A stretch of DNA of 64,000 bases, taken from contig JAOAPC010000011.1 of NCBI GenBank assembly GCA_025462735.1, positions 1-64,000 of the forward strand, in the 5' to 3' direction. A program made the position numbers and the translations under genes. Of the stretch, positions 16,461-25,012 are shown piece by piece. The first letter of the stretch is position 1; every line of letters begins with the position of its first letter. Below the pieces are notes generated by a model. It was not told where the DNA came from. It searched no databases and worked only from the letters and a program-made list of their open reading frames with translations. Source of the stretch: Acidobacteriaceae bacterium (lineage in GTDB: Bacteria; Acidobacteriota; Terriglobia; Terriglobales; Acidobacteriaceae).

Positions 16461-18035
16461 ATGAGTTGGTTTGAACAATTAAGGTTTGAACAGTTAAGAA
16501 AGAAAGCAACCCGGCGCTTGTTGGTGCCTGTGGTGGCGATTGGGGCAACGGTTTCGCTGGCAACGTATGAATTCGCAAAGCCGGCGAGCGCTGCAGCTCC
16601 AACCCCAGCCCCGGCGGCAGCGGCACTGGATGACAATAGCGTCAGCGCGCTGCTTGCGCTGGATCACGCAATGGAAACGGTGGCGGCGCGGGTCACGCCT
16701 GCGATCGTTAATGTGACCGTGACCTCGAAGACTTCGCCGGACAATGGCGATGCCTCGGCGCAAGATAACAGTGACAATGACGACTCGAACAGCATGCAGC
16801 AGTTTTTCGGCCAGCAGTTCGGGCAACAGTTCGGTAAGAAATTCTTCCAGATGCAACCGCAGCAGCCGCAGATCGAGCACGGGCTCGGCAGCGGCGTGAT
16901 CATTTCGCCTGACGGTTACATCGTCACCAACAATCACGTGGTCGATGGCGCGATGGATATTCGCGTCACCATGGGCGACAAGCGAATCCTTCCGGCAAAA
17001 CTGATCGGCAGGGACAAGCTCACCGATCTGGCAGTAATCAAGGTGAACGCGTCCGACCTGCCCAGCGTTCCGTGGGGAGATTCGACCAAGCTGCGTCCGG
17101 GACAGACGGTGCTTGCCTTCGGCAACCCGCTCGGATTCCGTTTCACGGTTACGCGTGGAATCGTTAGCGCGTTGAACCGTCCGAACCCTGCGGCAGACCG
17201 GCGCGCGCCTGGCCAGTTCATTCAGACCGACGCGGCCATCAACCAGGGCAACTCTGGTGGTCCGTTGGTGGATGCGAACGGAGAAGTGATCGGCATTAAC
17301 ACATTCCTGGTTTCGCCTTCGGGCTCATTCTCGGGAATGGGATTTGCAATTCCTACGCAGATCGTGAAGCCCACGGTCGATGCTTTGATCCGCAACGGTA
17401 AGGTCGAGCACGGGTACATGGGCATCGGGATCAGCGACGTCACGCCTGACGAAGCGAAGTTCTTCAATGTGAAGAATGCTTCAGGGGCGGTCGTGAGCCA
17501 GGTTGAACCGGATTCCCCGGCAGCCAAAGCGGGCCTGAAGATCGGTGACGTGATCACCGAGCTCAACGGCAAAACCGTAAACGATGCGGGCGAACTGCAG
17601 GTGGCAGTGGGACAAAAACAGCCGGGCACGAAGCTGGATCTCACCGTCATGCGTGATGGAAAGAGCATGCAGGTTCCGGTGACTGTCGAAGCAATGGGGG
17701 CACGCGACAAAGGCACCGAGACTGCGAGCGCGGCGACTGAAAAGCCACGCTGGGGACTCGGGCTTGCGGACCTGACTCCGGAAATTCGGCAGCAGGTTGA
17801 AGCCGGCAACGACGTCCACGGAGCGCTTGTGGAGAAGGTCAACCCCGGCAGCTCAGCAGACGACGCAGGGCTGCGGCGCGGTGACATCATCACGGAAGTG
17901 AATCGTCACCCGGTGCACTCTGCCGCGGATGTGCAAAAGGAACTCGGCAGCGTTGCCAAAGGCGATGACGCGCTGGTGCTGGTCTGGTCCAATGGCGGGA
18001 CAACGTTCCGCGTATTGCACCCGACGCAAGGGTAA
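16461..18035 (+). CDS. htrA: HtrA/DegP-family periplasmic serine protease
   Basis: This 524-residue protein starts at ATG 16461 (AAAGGAG upstream). A signal anchor lies near 20-35, followed by an Ala/Pro-rich stretch. The protease domain (about 65-290) keeps the triad His159 (TNNHVVDG), Asp189 (LTDLAVIK) and Ser265 (GNSGGPL). A Gln-rich LA-loop-like insert (about 112-138) precedes the catalytic core. Two PDZ domains follow (about 305-400 and 430-520), the DegP/DegQ layout. The enzyme degrades or refolds misfolded envelope proteins. The operator 24 bases upstream links it to the BlaI-M56 pair. A terminator follows the gene. Confidence 0.95.
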   Translation: MSWFEQLRFEQLRKKATRRLLVPVVAIGATVSLATYEFAKPASAAAPTPAPAAAALDDNSVSALLALDHAMETVAARVTPAIVNVTVTSKTSPDNGDASAQDNSDNDDSNSMQQFFGQQFGQQFGKKFFQMQPQQPQIEHGLGSGVIISPDGYIVTNNHVVDGAMDIRVTMGDKRILPAKLIGRDKLTDLAVIKVNASDLPSVPWGDSTKLRPGQTVLAFGNPLGFRFTVTRGIVSALNRPNPAADRRAPGQFIQTDAAINQGNSGGPLVDANGEVIGINTFLVSPSGSFSGMGFAIPTQIVKPTVDALIRNGKVEHGYMGIGISDVTPDEAKFFNVKNASGAVVSQVEPDSPAAKAGLKIGDVITELNGKTVNDAGELQVAVGQKQPGTKLDLTVMRDGKSMQVPVTVEAMGARDKGTETASAATEKPRWGLGLADLTPEIRQQVEAGNDVHGALVEKVNPGSSADDAGLRRGDIITEVNRHPVHSAADVQKELGSVAKGDDALVLVWSNGGTTFRVLHPTQG

Positions 18036-18052
18036 GTTAACTCTGTAGCTGG

Positions 18053-18082
18053 AATGCCGCCTCGAAAGGGGGCGGCATTTTT
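18053..18082 (+). terminator. Rho-independent terminator after htrA
   Basis: Stem arms AATGCCGCC (18053-18061) and GGCGGCATT (18071-18079) pair perfectly over nine bases around a nine-base loop and run into five Ts. It closes the blaI-M56-htrA unit. Confidence 0.9.
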
Positions 18083-18091
18083 GGTAATTGT

Positions 18092-18117
18092 AATGACTAG
18101 ACATATGACTAGTCATT
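18092..18117. promoter_or_regulatory. Operator-like dyad ahead of second toxin-antitoxin pair
   Basis: AATGACTAG and CTAGTCATT form a perfect 9-base inverted repeat with an 8-base spacer; ATGACTAG is also directly repeated within it. It ends 26 bases before the antitoxin's GTG. Phd/VapB antitoxins commonly bind such dyads to repress their own operon. Confidence 0.65.
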
Positions 18118-18143
18118 TCGTTAGAATCGTGAGTGGAGGGATT

Positions 18144-18401
18144 GTGGATACCTGGCAGGTGCAGGATGCAAAAGCGCGTTTCAGCGAGTTGCTGGATACA
18201 ACGCTGAAAAAGGGCCCGCAAGTGGTTACGCGGCGGGGGGTTGCGGCTGCGGTTTTGGTGCCGATTGATGAATGGAAACGCTTGCAACAGGCTGCCCGTC
18301 CGGGCCTCAAAGAACTCCTGATGGCGCCCGCCAGCCGGATTAAAGACCTCACTCCCGAACGCCGCAGCTTTCGACGTCGTGCGCCCGTTGATCTCGAGTG
18401 A
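18144..18401 (+). CDS. Phd/YefM-type antitoxin
   Basis: This 85-residue protein starts best at GTG 18144, four bases after GGAGG; an upstream ATG-led extension would run through the operator dyad. It carries the Phd fold signature 'WQVQDAKARFSELLDTTLKKGPQVVTRRGVAAAVLVPIDEW' pattern (about 4-44), where the antitoxin's DNA-binding dimer forms. The C-terminal half ('LLMAPASRIKDLTPERRSFRRR') would cover the toxin. The toxin gene overlaps its stop (GTGA). Confidence 0.88.
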   Translation: MDTWQVQDAKARFSELLDTTLKKGPQVVTRRGVAAAVLVPIDEWKRLQQAARPGLKELLMAPASRIKDLTPERRSFRRRAPVDLE

Positions 18402-18811
18402 ACCGATACCTGCTCGACACGAATGTAGTTTCTGAGCTTCGCAAGCCGCGCCCTCACGGTGCGCTTGTTGCCTGGCTCAACTTGCAACAGGAAGAACAGT
18501 TGTTCCTTTCAGCGGCGACCTTGGGCGAATTGCAGGCGGGAGTTGAGCGCACACGCCCGCAAAACACGGCCAAGGCAAATGAGATCGAGACGTGGCTTGA
18601 CCAACTGGCAGAGTCTTATCAGGTTTTGGCGATGGACGCGCCATGCTTTCGTGAATGGGGCCGGCTGATGCATGAGAAACCTGACCAATTGCTGGAGGAC
18701 GGAATGATAGCGGCCACGGCGCGCATTCACGGTTTGATTGTGTGCACTCGCAACGAGCGGGACTTTAGGCAATTTGATGTGCGGATCCTCAATCCGTTTA
18801 AGGCCGGGTAA
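18398..18811 (+). CDS. vapC: PIN-domain toxin (VapC/FitB-like)
   Basis: This 137-residue PIN protein uses a GTG start overlapping the antitoxin stop. Acidic residues are in place: 'YLLDTNVVSEL' (Asp7), 'SAATLGELQAGVERT' (Glu near 44), and 'LLEDGMIAATARIHGLIVCTRNERDF' (two late Asp, near 100 and 118). The sequence is closer in style to FitB than to the VapC at 13882. The putative activity is endoribonuclease. It appears intact. Confidence 0.92.
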   Translation: MNRYLLDTNVVSELRKPRPHGALVAWLNLQQEEQLFLSAATLGELQAGVERTRPQNTAKANEIETWLDQLAESYQVLAMDAPCFREWGRLMHEKPDQLLEDGMIAATARIHGLIVCTRNERDFRQFDVRILNPFKAG

Positions 18812-18822
18812 TTGTCGTTTGA

Positions 18823-19410
18823 TTACATTCGGGGTACGGCCTTCTGAGCCAAGGTCTTCTCTGCGGCTTCCGCCTTAGTTTCCACTTCTTCTCCTGCCGC
18901 TGCGTCAGAGGCCTCCTTAAAGACAATCACCGTCAGGATGCCATGATCAGTCAAGACGTGAAGTACGTGGCGGGCAAAGTACGCCTGTTTCCCCAGCCCT
19001 GGTACCTCGCGAATACGTCCCCGCTTCGGCGCCATTTTTTCGCCTTCAATCCGTTTATCTTCCTTGACCTTATCCCAGTTGAAATTAGGTGATTCAACCC
19101 GCACGGTGACATTCCTGGCAGACATTGAATCCGGCGACTCATACATACAGATGGTTCCGCCAGCCATGGATGCAGGGCCCGAATCCGGGTCTTTCAGCTT
19201 CTCACCCATCACCTGTTCAGCTTCTGCCTTGGTCACAAGCTTGCACGCATCCAGCTCGTTGGAATTGCTCGCCGTCGAGCTGGCGGGAGTGGCACGCGTG
19301 TCTGACGCCGAGGAACTGGCGGTTGCGGTGTTATTGTTCTGGCTGCATGAGGTGAAGCTCAAAACAGCAAAGAGTGCAATCAGGTGAGAGCGGGGTCCGC
19401 ATGGAATCAA
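18823..19410 (-). CDS. Putative lipoprotein, Ser/Thr-rich linker
   Basis: This 195-residue protein uses a TTG start with GAGGCG just upstream. Residues 8-22 are a signal peptide with a lipobox-like LSFTSC, so Cys22 may be lipidated. A Ser/Ala/Thr/Asn linker (about 23-48) leads to a globular part: 'DACKLVTKAEAEQVMGEKLKDP' (about 53-74), then 'GTICMYESPDS' with a second Cys, then 'VRVESPNFNWDKV'. The pattern resembles DUF3558-like lipoproteins. It ends 'EKTLAQKAVPRM'. Function unknown. It converges with the toxin gene at 18398-18811. Confidence 0.75.
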   Translation of the reverse strand: MIPCGPRSHLIALFAVLSFTSCSQNNNTATASSSASDTRATPASSTASNSNELDACKLVTKAEAEQVMGEKLKDPDSGPASMAGGTICMYESPDSMSARNVTVRVESPNFNWDKVKEDKRIEGEKMAPKRGRIREVPGLGKQAYFARHVLHVLTDHGILTVIVFKEASDAAAGEEVETKAEAAEKTLAQKAVPRM

Positions 19411-19534
19411 TGTTCGCCTCTTTCTTTTAATCGCGAATCTTCAATCTTCAATATTTAATCCTTGACTCTCAAACTATTCGCAATCTTGAATACCGCATAT
19501 CGCTGAACGAAGTCAATGATGCGGCCGCTGGTGG

Positions 19535-19575
19535 GATGGCGCCAACCTCGCAAAACCGGCGAGAAGTGGGACACC
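19535..19575. repeat. Diverged copy of the CCCAC-hairpin repeat
   Basis: GCCAACCTCGC, a short loop, then GCGAGAAGTGGGACACC. It resembles the hairpin elements at 29050-29090 and 32221-32262 but the 5' arm has drifted. Nothing else is recognised in the spacer 19411-19702. Confidence 0.5.
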
Positions 19576-19702
19576 TTATTTCTGTGTTTCATTTTCGTGA
19601 AAAACGAACTTTCCATCGGAACAGCGCAAAACAATGGGGTATACTGTGCCGCGAAGGAATGGACCACACCTGGCGTTCTTTTTCAAACATCCTTTGACGC
19701 GC

Positions 19703-20377
19703 ATGCAAGATTGGCGAACGATCGGAGCTCTGATTCTTCTGTTCGCGACTATTTCTCCTGAGCTAAACGCGCAAAGTGTAGCTCTGCCTCCGGAGACCAA
19801 TCCGAACCTGCCAACTGAACTTCCCAAAATGAGCAAGAACGAATTCGGGATCTGGGGCGGCTACTCGCCGTTCTCTTTCGTGTTGAGGGGTACATCTAAG
19901 GACCGGCAGCTGATCCTCCTAAATCTGCAATATGCGCGGGTTCTCTTTGCGACTCGCCCGCTGACGTTCAAGTACACGGCTGAGATCGTGCCGCTTGCAC
20001 TAGAAATCCAACCGACACAGTTTTACTTCGTGAATCAACGGTTGCTTCAGAACCCGGCCGGAACCGTATACGGCACTGGCCTTAACCCGGTTGGCTTTCA
20101 GGCGAACGTTGGTCCGTGGAAAATTCAGCCATTCGCGAATGGCACTGTTGGTTTCTTGTACTTCCATCGGCCCGTGCCGAACCTGAGCGCTGCCCAGCTC
20201 AACTACTCGATCACAATCGGATTTGGCGCGCAATTTCTGCGGTCTTCAGGTCGCACGTTTAGCCTAGGCTGGAAATATCATCATCTGTCGAACAATTACC
20301 AGGCGGCATCGAACCCGGGAATTGACTCCAGTGTCTTCTATGCCGGAATCTCATGGGTCCGGCGGAAGCGGAAGTAG
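19703..20377 (+). CDS. pagL: Lipid A 3-O-deacylase (PagL-type outer-membrane enzyme)
   Basis: This 224-residue protein starts at ATG 19703, giving a signal peptide ending at LNAQ (about 24); the open frame goes back to 19634. The mature part is a small beta-barrel of alternating strands. The PagL catalytic pair is visible as 'YHHLSN' with His194 and Ser196, and Asn198 and Asp208 nearby may complete the site. The family removes the 3-hydroxyacyl chain from lipid A in the outer membrane, altering surface recognition and stability. No neighbour is obviously linked. Confidence 0.85.
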   Translation: MQDWRTIGALILLFATISPELNAQSVALPPETNPNLPTELPKMSKNEFGIWGGYSPFSFVLRGTSKDRQLILLNLQYARVLFATRPLTFKYTAEIVPLALEIQPTQFYFVNQRLLQNPAGTVYGTGLNPVGFQANVGPWKIQPFANGTVGFLYFHRPVPNLSAAQLNYSITIGFGAQFLRSSGRTFSLGWKYHHLSNNYQAASNPGIDSSVFYAGISWVRRKRK

Positions 20378-20410
20378 CTTTGCTAGAGCGGTATCCATTC
20401 TGTACGTCGC

Positions 20411-20722
20411 TCATTGCTGGCTTTGGTGCTCATAAAAACGCACTTTCCCATCGACGACATTCGCGATGTATCGTCCACCGCTCAGGAACTGCATCACTTT
20501 TTTCCCTTCGCGGGCGAGTCGCGCCCAATTGGAACTGGTGTTCGAGTTTTGCTCCAAGCCGCGTAACTTTTGGCCTTCGCACTCAAAGTCCACCTCGCGC
20601 AATCGGGACCGGCTAGTTCGCTGGACTGGAAAACTCTGTCCGCAGACGTTCACCAGTTTTGCTCCGTCCACCAGAACCTGCTGCCATACAGAGATGAGGA
20701 TTTCTTCCAAGTTGCCGGGCAT
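20411..20722 (-). CDS. Hypothetical small protein
   Basis: This 103-residue protein has no membrane segment or known motif. It begins 'MPGNLEEILISVWQQVLVDG' (amphipathic helix) and ends 'GGRYIANVVDGKVRFYEH', which looks like a terminal beta-hairpin. Two Cys are present (near 27 and 48). Protein-like composition favours this frame over the overlapping plus-strand frames (20353-20616, 20466-20729), which are Arg/Ser-rich shadows. Function unknown. Confidence 0.6.
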   Translation of the reverse strand: MPGNLEEILISVWQQVLVDGAKLVNVCGQSFPVQRTSRSRLREVDFECEGQKLRGLEQNSNTSSNWARLAREGKKVMQFLSGGRYIANVVDGKVRFYEHQSQQ

Positions 20723-20772
20723 CGCTTAAATCTAAAGTGAAAGTTTAGAGCGAACTGCCTTAGTCTATTCGT

Positions 20773-21087
20773 ATGACGTTGGAAGAGTTTCGCACTTCTT
20801 TGTCGCGCGACGAACCTCCGAGCGAGTTAAGCCTGGCATTGGCTGGGTTGTGGTGGGACGCCAAAGGCGATTGGAAACGCGCGCACGAATCGGCGCAACA
20901 GGACGAAGGCCCCGCGGGATCCTGGGTCCATGCCTATCTGCATCGCAAAGAAGGGGATTCATCGAATGCGGATTATTGGTACGGTCGTGCTGATAAGGCT
21001 CCGTCGAAGAGTTCGCTGGAGCAGGAGTGGCTCGCGATTACGGAATCCCTGGTGAAGAGTGACCCACACTTTCCGTCGGAGAAATGA
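20773..21087 (+). CDS. Small conserved-type protein, TPR/Sel1-like helix pair
   Basis: This 104-residue acidic protein is rich in Trp. Its core 'LWWDAKGDWKRAHESAQQDEGPAGSWVHAYLHRKEGD' pattern (about 26-62) then 'NADYWYGRAD' looks like two helix-turn-helix units of the TPR type. I recall similar proteins in many soil bacteria and proteobacteria, with no assigned function. It has no signal peptide. It stands between two unrelated minus-strand genes. Confidence 0.75.
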   Translation: MTLEEFRTSLSRDEPPSELSLALAGLWWDAKGDWKRAHESAQQDEGPAGSWVHAYLHRKEGDSSNADYWYGRADKAPSKSSLEQEWLAITESLVKSDPHFPSEK

Positions 21088-21100
21088 AGGACTCCTCGAG

Positions 21101-21481
21101 CTATTTCTCCCCTCTGAACTGGTGGATTTTTCGGCGGTCACGTTTGGACGGCCTGCCCTGCGGCGCTGGACTAAAGACAAAGCTCGCCTTACGCTCTTGC
21201 GCAGCCTTCAGCCTCAATTCACGGCCAGATTCGGTTTCGCGATAGAGAGTCTGAGCTACGGTTGCCGGGCCACGCACCTCGCTTAGCAGTAGGACTTCCA
21301 CTTCAAAATCCCCGGCCTCGGTCCTGATGTTTAAGAGATCACCAACGTGGACCTCGCGCGCGGGCTTCGCGGGCTGCTTGTTCCATTGAATCCTGCCGAG
21401 GTCGCACGCACGCGCGGCCAAGCTGCGCGTTTTAAAAAAACGCGCTGCCCACAGCCACTTATCCATGCGAACGCCAAGCAT
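21101..21481 (-). CDS. hslR: S4-domain RNA-binding protein, HslR/Hsp15 family
   Basis: This 126-residue protein begins 'MDKWLWAARFFKTRSLAARACDLGRI' (from the second Met at 21466), the hallmark of the S4 RNA-binding domain in Hsp15. 'VHVGDLLNIRTEAGDFEVEVLLLSEVRGPA' follows and a basic tail ends 'GRPSKRDRRKIHQF'. Hsp15 binds 50S subunits carrying stalled nascent tRNA and helps recycle them. It is divergent from the glycosylase gene at 21531. The start could be 21481 or 21466. Confidence 0.93.
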   Translation of the reverse strand: MLGVRMDKWLWAARFFKTRSLAARACDLGRIQWNKQPAKPAREVHVGDLLNIRTEAGDFEVEVLLLSEVRGPATVAQTLYRETESGRELRLKAAQERKASFVFSPAPQGRPSKRDRRKIHQFRGEK

Positions 21482-21530
21482 GATCTATCTTAATAATAAG
21501 GGTGCTATTCGTGGCCCGCCAGCTTTCGAT

Positions 21531-22431
21531 ATGCCAGAACTTCCTGACATTGCCGCGTACATCAGTGCGCTCGAAGCAAGGATCGTAGGTCAGCCGATCC
21601 AGCAAATACGTTTGGCCAGTCCCTTTCTGCTGCGTACTGCTCAACCACCAATTGCGGACGTGGAAGGTCGAACCGTGCGCGAACTGCGGCGAATCGGCAA
21701 AAGAATTGGCATTGGGGTCGAAGGCGATCTCTGGCTGGTGCTGCACTTGATGATTGCCGGGCGTCTTCACTGGCGCTCGCGAGGAGCAAAGCTGGCCGGA
21801 CGGCAGAGCCTGGCGGCGTTTGATTTTCCTAACGGCTCTCTCGTGCTCACTGAAGCCGGCACCAAGCATCGCGCATCCTTTATATGTGCTGCGCGGCGAA
21901 GAAGGATTGCATTCCGTCGATCCGGGCGGAATCGAAATCTTCAGCAGCGATCTCCACTCGTTTCGTGATGCGCTGACCGCCGAGAACCGTACGCTCAAGA
22001 GGGCCCTTACAGATCCCAGAATAATTAGCGGCATTGGCAATGCTTATTCGGATGAGATCCTGCATGCAGCGCAATTGTCCCCTATTACGCTCACCAAAAA
22101 ATTGAAGCCGGAGGAGTGGGAACGGCTGTTCGCTGCGACCCGCGACAGTCTCGAGCTCTGGATAAATCGGCTGCGCGCCGAAACAGAAAATAGCTTTCCA
22201 GAGAAAGTCACTGCTTTCCGCAAAGAAATGGCAGTGCACGGGCGTTACGGGCAACCTTGTCCGAGATGCGGCGAAAAGATTCAGCGGATTCGCTATGCCG
22301 ACAACGAAACCAACTATTGCGCTCGCTGCCAAACCGGCGGAAAACTTCTGGCGGATAGAAGTCTGTCCCGTCTCTTGCAATCCGACTGGCCGCGTACCAT
22401 GGACGAGCTCGAGGCGCTGAAACGCCGGTAG
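21531..22431 (+). pseudogene. Frameshifted MutM/Nei-type DNA glycosylase
   Basis: The 5' part (21531 to about 21880) encodes 'MPELPDIAAY' with the catalytic N-terminal Pro2 and Glu3, and the strand 'LVLHLMIAGRLHW'. The reading frame then changes. The 3' part, in the +1 frame, continues 'LYVLRGEEGLHSVDPGGIEIF', 'ITLTKKL', and ends with a four-Cys zinc finger, CPRCG ... CARCQ. Removing one T from the TTT at 21879-21881 restores a single 299-residue protein (900 bases). Known family role: excision of oxidised bases such as 8-oxoguanine. Either the gene has just been inactivated or the base is a sequencing error; both halves are otherwise well conserved. Confidence 0.85.
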
Positions 22432-22908
22432 CTACTGTTTAGAGTACGCCCAGGCTGTAATGCGCCAGCCAGCCTGCGTCCGCTTCAATGCCACGGTAAA
22501 AGCGGCGGACTCCTTGACCGGTTTCCCATGCTGCTTGTAGGTGTAAGTCATGGGAGCCACAAAATACGCGCGATCTCCGCTGACGTCTGTCGTCCACGGC
22601 GTGCCCAGCTTGGCGTCCCCGTCCGTAATCCCGTTCTTCTCGTCGTACGCATTCAGCGCCTTCCACCAATCGGCGCACGCCGTCGGGCCATGCCACTCGT
22701 GGGGCGGAAATTCGTCGATGATCGACACGCGCGAGTCACACATTGCCAGCGCGATTTTCTGTTTGTCTTTATTCGGATCCAGGTTATCGAGATATCGATT
22801 CACGGCGGCCACTACGTCGCTCTTGTCAGAAGCAAAGCCCGATCTTGGGGTGACGGCAATGGCGAATACGATGGTCAAAGTCGCGGCAGCAACGCGCTTG
22901 AAGTCCAT
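22432..22908 (-). CDS. Exported SnoaL-like (NTF2-fold) protein
   Basis: This 158-residue protein has GGAGG before its ATG and a signal peptide ending near 26 (FASDK). The mature part has the SnoaL/DUF4440 pattern: 'DVVAAVNRYLDNLDPNKD' helix, 'RVSIIDEFPPHEWHGPTACADWW' and the strands 'GDRAYFVAPMTYTYKQHGKP' and 'GWRITAWAYSKQ'. Such domains are small ligand-binding pockets or enzymes; activity unknown. Its stop codon directly abuts that of the glycosylase on the other strand. Confidence 0.85.
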   Translation of the reverse strand: MDFKRVAAATLTIVFAIAVTPRSGFASDKSDVVAAVNRYLDNLDPNKDKQKIALAMCDSRVSIIDEFPPHEWHGPTACADWWKALNAYDEKNGITDGDAKLGTPWTTDVSGDRAYFVAPMTYTYKQHGKPVKESAAFTVALKRTQAGWRITAWAYSKQ

Positions 22909-23023
22909 AACATCCTCCGTTTGAAATGTGGCGAGCGCGCCTTGGGAGCAAGTTGTCCGAGCACGCGCGACAGTATAGCGCAGGTGAGCGCGGGTGGATT
23001 ACTTGATTCGGTGCGAGTCCGTG

Positions 23024-23063
23024 GTACCCACCCTTCGCAAAGAACGCGAAGGATGGGGCACCC
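23024..23063. repeat. CCCAC-hairpin repeat copy
   Basis: CCCACCCTTCGC and GCGAAGG-ATGGGG form a near-perfect stem around AAAGAAC (23027-23058). It is one of at least eight copies in the window. The rest of the spacer 22909-23090 holds nothing recognised. Confidence 0.7.
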
Positions 23064-23090
23064 TCGGTCTTTACTGTGCCCCGCGATTCT

Positions 23091-23570
23091 TTACAGCCCC
23101 AACTCACTCAATTCTGGATGCCCATCTGGACGAGGACCTAGAGGCCAACGATAAAGCCGCTCTTGCTCTTTGATTGGAAGGTCATTGATGCTTGCGTGCC
23201 GGCGTTTCATTAGTCCACTCGCATCGAATTCCCACATTTCATTTCCATACGAACGGAACCATTGGCCGGACTGGTCGTGTGACTCATAGGCGAAACGGAC
23301 AGCGATCCGGTCCTCGTCGAAAGCCCAGAGTTCTTTAATCAGACGATAGTCGAGTTCCTTCGACCACTTCCGTGTTAGGAATGCAATGATCTCTTCTCGA
23401 CCGGAGAGAAACTCCGAGCGGTTGCGCCAGCGACTATCAACCGTGTAGCCGCGGGCGACCTGCTCAGGTTTGCGTGAGTTCCAATTGTTCTCGGCGGCAC
23501 GCACTTTCAGAATTGCGGATTCTCTGGTGAAGGGTGGTGCGAGGTTTGGAACAGTGGGCAGGGCATTCAT
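23091..23570 (-). CDS. DUF1348-family NTF2-like protein
   Basis: This 159-residue protein, from ATG 23570, is a nearly full-length match to the DUF1348 pattern: '[56 protein letters not shown]' style N-half, and '[45 protein letters not shown]' style C-half. The family folds like nuclear transport factor 2 and is often described as a steroid-isomerase-like protein, with no proven substrate. It stands alone; a seven-residue longer start at 23591 is possible. Confidence 0.92.
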   Translation of the reverse strand: MNALPTVPNLAPPFTRESAILKVRAAENNWNSRKPEQVARGYTVDSRWRNRSEFLSGREEIIAFLTRKWSKELDYRLIKELWAFDEDRIAVRFAYESHDQSGQWFRSYGNEMWEFDASGLMKRRHASINDLPIKEQERLYRWPLGPRPDGHPELSELGL

Positions 23571-23987
23571 GACGCATTCCTTGGGGATCACTTACTTCGA
23601 TGATTGCGCTTACATGTGGTTGCAATTTCTCGCCGCCGCAGTGACTGCCGTCTTGTTTACTTGCACGGAACGCCCGTAAGCAGGGAAGAAGCCGGCCAAA
23701 GCAGCATAGTGTCGCCCGAGGACAAGCAGCCTCGCGCGTAAACTGGGGCTAAAGTCGCACCTCTGTTTTACACGAACGTCGCAGTCGCGGCTAAGCGTCG
23801 TTTACCAAACGCGCTTCCTTCTGACGACGAATTGTGTTGCTTCGCAATGCCCAATAGTCTCGCAAGAGATGACGGATCTGTCCTTTACAGCTAAAGGCGG
23901 AAGCATGTCTAGAGCCGCGCAAGTACCCTCAGTCTGTGTCCCGTGTTCTCGCCAGGCCGGAGTTTCGCGGGGAAAGGCGTTATTGAG
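23571..23987. other. 417-bp gene-poor spacer
   Basis: I find no credible gene here; an open frame at 23802-24104 (minus) is a shadow of the next gene. No clear dyad, repeat-family copy or promoter stands out. It separates a minus-strand gene from a plus-strand operon, so the promoters of both must lie in it. Confidence 0.4.
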
Positions 23988-25010
23988 ATGGCAACGACAA
24001 CGGTGAGCACCAGAGCGGCACGGCGCAAAACATCTGCTGTCGCTACAATCATGAAGGCTGCGGCGATCGACCGATTTGGTCCGCCCGCGGTTCTTACCCT
24101 CCACTCACTTCCCGTGCCCCAGCCCGGGCCGACCGAGGTACTCATCGCGCTGTACTCGGCAGGCGTGGGCGTGTGGGATGCCTCCGTAAGGGACGGTTCC
24201 TGGCAACCGTACGGACGTACGAAGTTTCCGCTCATTCCCGGGACCGATGGAGCCGGAATCGTTGTTGCAAAAGGAGCGCGCGTCCGCAATGTCCGTCTCG
24301 GCGAACGCGTATGGGCCTGCGACTATGCGAATCCCAAGGGTGGGTTCTACGCGGAGTACGTGGCAGTGAACGTTCAGCATGCCGGGCGGGTGCCAAAACA
24401 TCTTGATCTTTTACAGGCCGGGGCTGCGCCGACGACGGGGTTGACCGCGCTCCAGGGAATTGATGAAAAGCTGCAGGTCCGGCGTGGAGAGATGGTGCTG
24501 ATTTTCGGCGCCTCTGGTGGCGTCGGAACTTTAGCGGTGCAGTTTGCTAGACGCAAGAAAGCTAACGTTATTTGCACAGCGAGCGGTCGCGCTGCAGCAA
24601 CCCTGGTCCGAAAGCTGGGGGCTGAAGAGGTTCTCGACGCCCGTGGCGAAAACGCATTTGAGCGGCTTCGCGCGCTTGCACCCAATGGGATCGATGCCGT
24701 GCTGGCCCTGGCGGGAGGCGATGCGCTGGAGCGATGTCTCGACTTGGTGAATCCCGATGGCCGGGTAGCGTACCCCAATGGGGTTGAGCCTGAGCCCAGA
24801 CGGCGTTCGCGATTGCGGATTGTCTCTTACGACGCCATGAACGGGCCGCGACAGTTTGCAAATTTGGGTCGTGCAGCCAGCGAGGCGCGGCTTCAGGTTC
24901 CTATTGCGGGGATATTTCCGCTCGCACAGGCCGCCAAAGCTCATGAGCGGATCGAACGCGGACACATTGTTGGCAGGATTGCGCTGCGAATCCTCCGGGG
25001 AGATCGATAA
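23988..25010 (+). CDS. Zinc-type alcohol dehydrogenase / quinone oxidoreductase (MDR family)
   Basis: This 340-residue protein starts at ATG 23988 or, shorter, at ATG 24051 ('MKAAAIDRFGPP'). It shows the MDR layout: GroES-like N-domain with 'FPLIPGTDGAGIVVAKG' and 'GERVWAC', then a Rossmann NADPH site 'GASGGVGTLAVQFARRKKANVI' pattern. Structural zinc cysteines are absent, so it is of the quinone-oxidoreductase kind. It should reduce quinones or enones with NADPH. The peroxiredoxin gene begins two bases after its stop, suggesting an oxidative-stress operon. Confidence 0.9.
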   Translation: MATTTVSTRAARRKTSAVATIMKAAAIDRFGPPAVLTLHSLPVPQPGPTEVLIALYSAGVGVWDASVRDGSWQPYGRTKFPLIPGTDGAGIVVAKGARVRNVRLGERVWACDYANPKGGFYAEYVAVNVQHAGRVPKHLDLLQAGAAPTTGLTALQGIDEKLQVRRGEMVLIFGASGGVGTLAVQFARRKKANVICTASGRAAATLVRKLGAEEVLDARGENAFERLRALAPNGIDAVLALAGGDALERCLDLVNPDGRVAYPNGVEPEPRRRSRLRIVSYDAMNGPRQFANLGRAASEARLQVPIAGIFPLAQAAKAHERIERGHIVGRIALRILRGDR

Positions 25011-25012
25011 AC

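Noticed and set aside
20353-20729. Plus-strand open frames over the hypothetical gene at 20411-20722
   Set aside because: Both (20353-20616, 20466-20729) are Arg/Ser/Cys-rich; the minus-strand frame has a better protein-like pattern. The choice is moderate, not certain.
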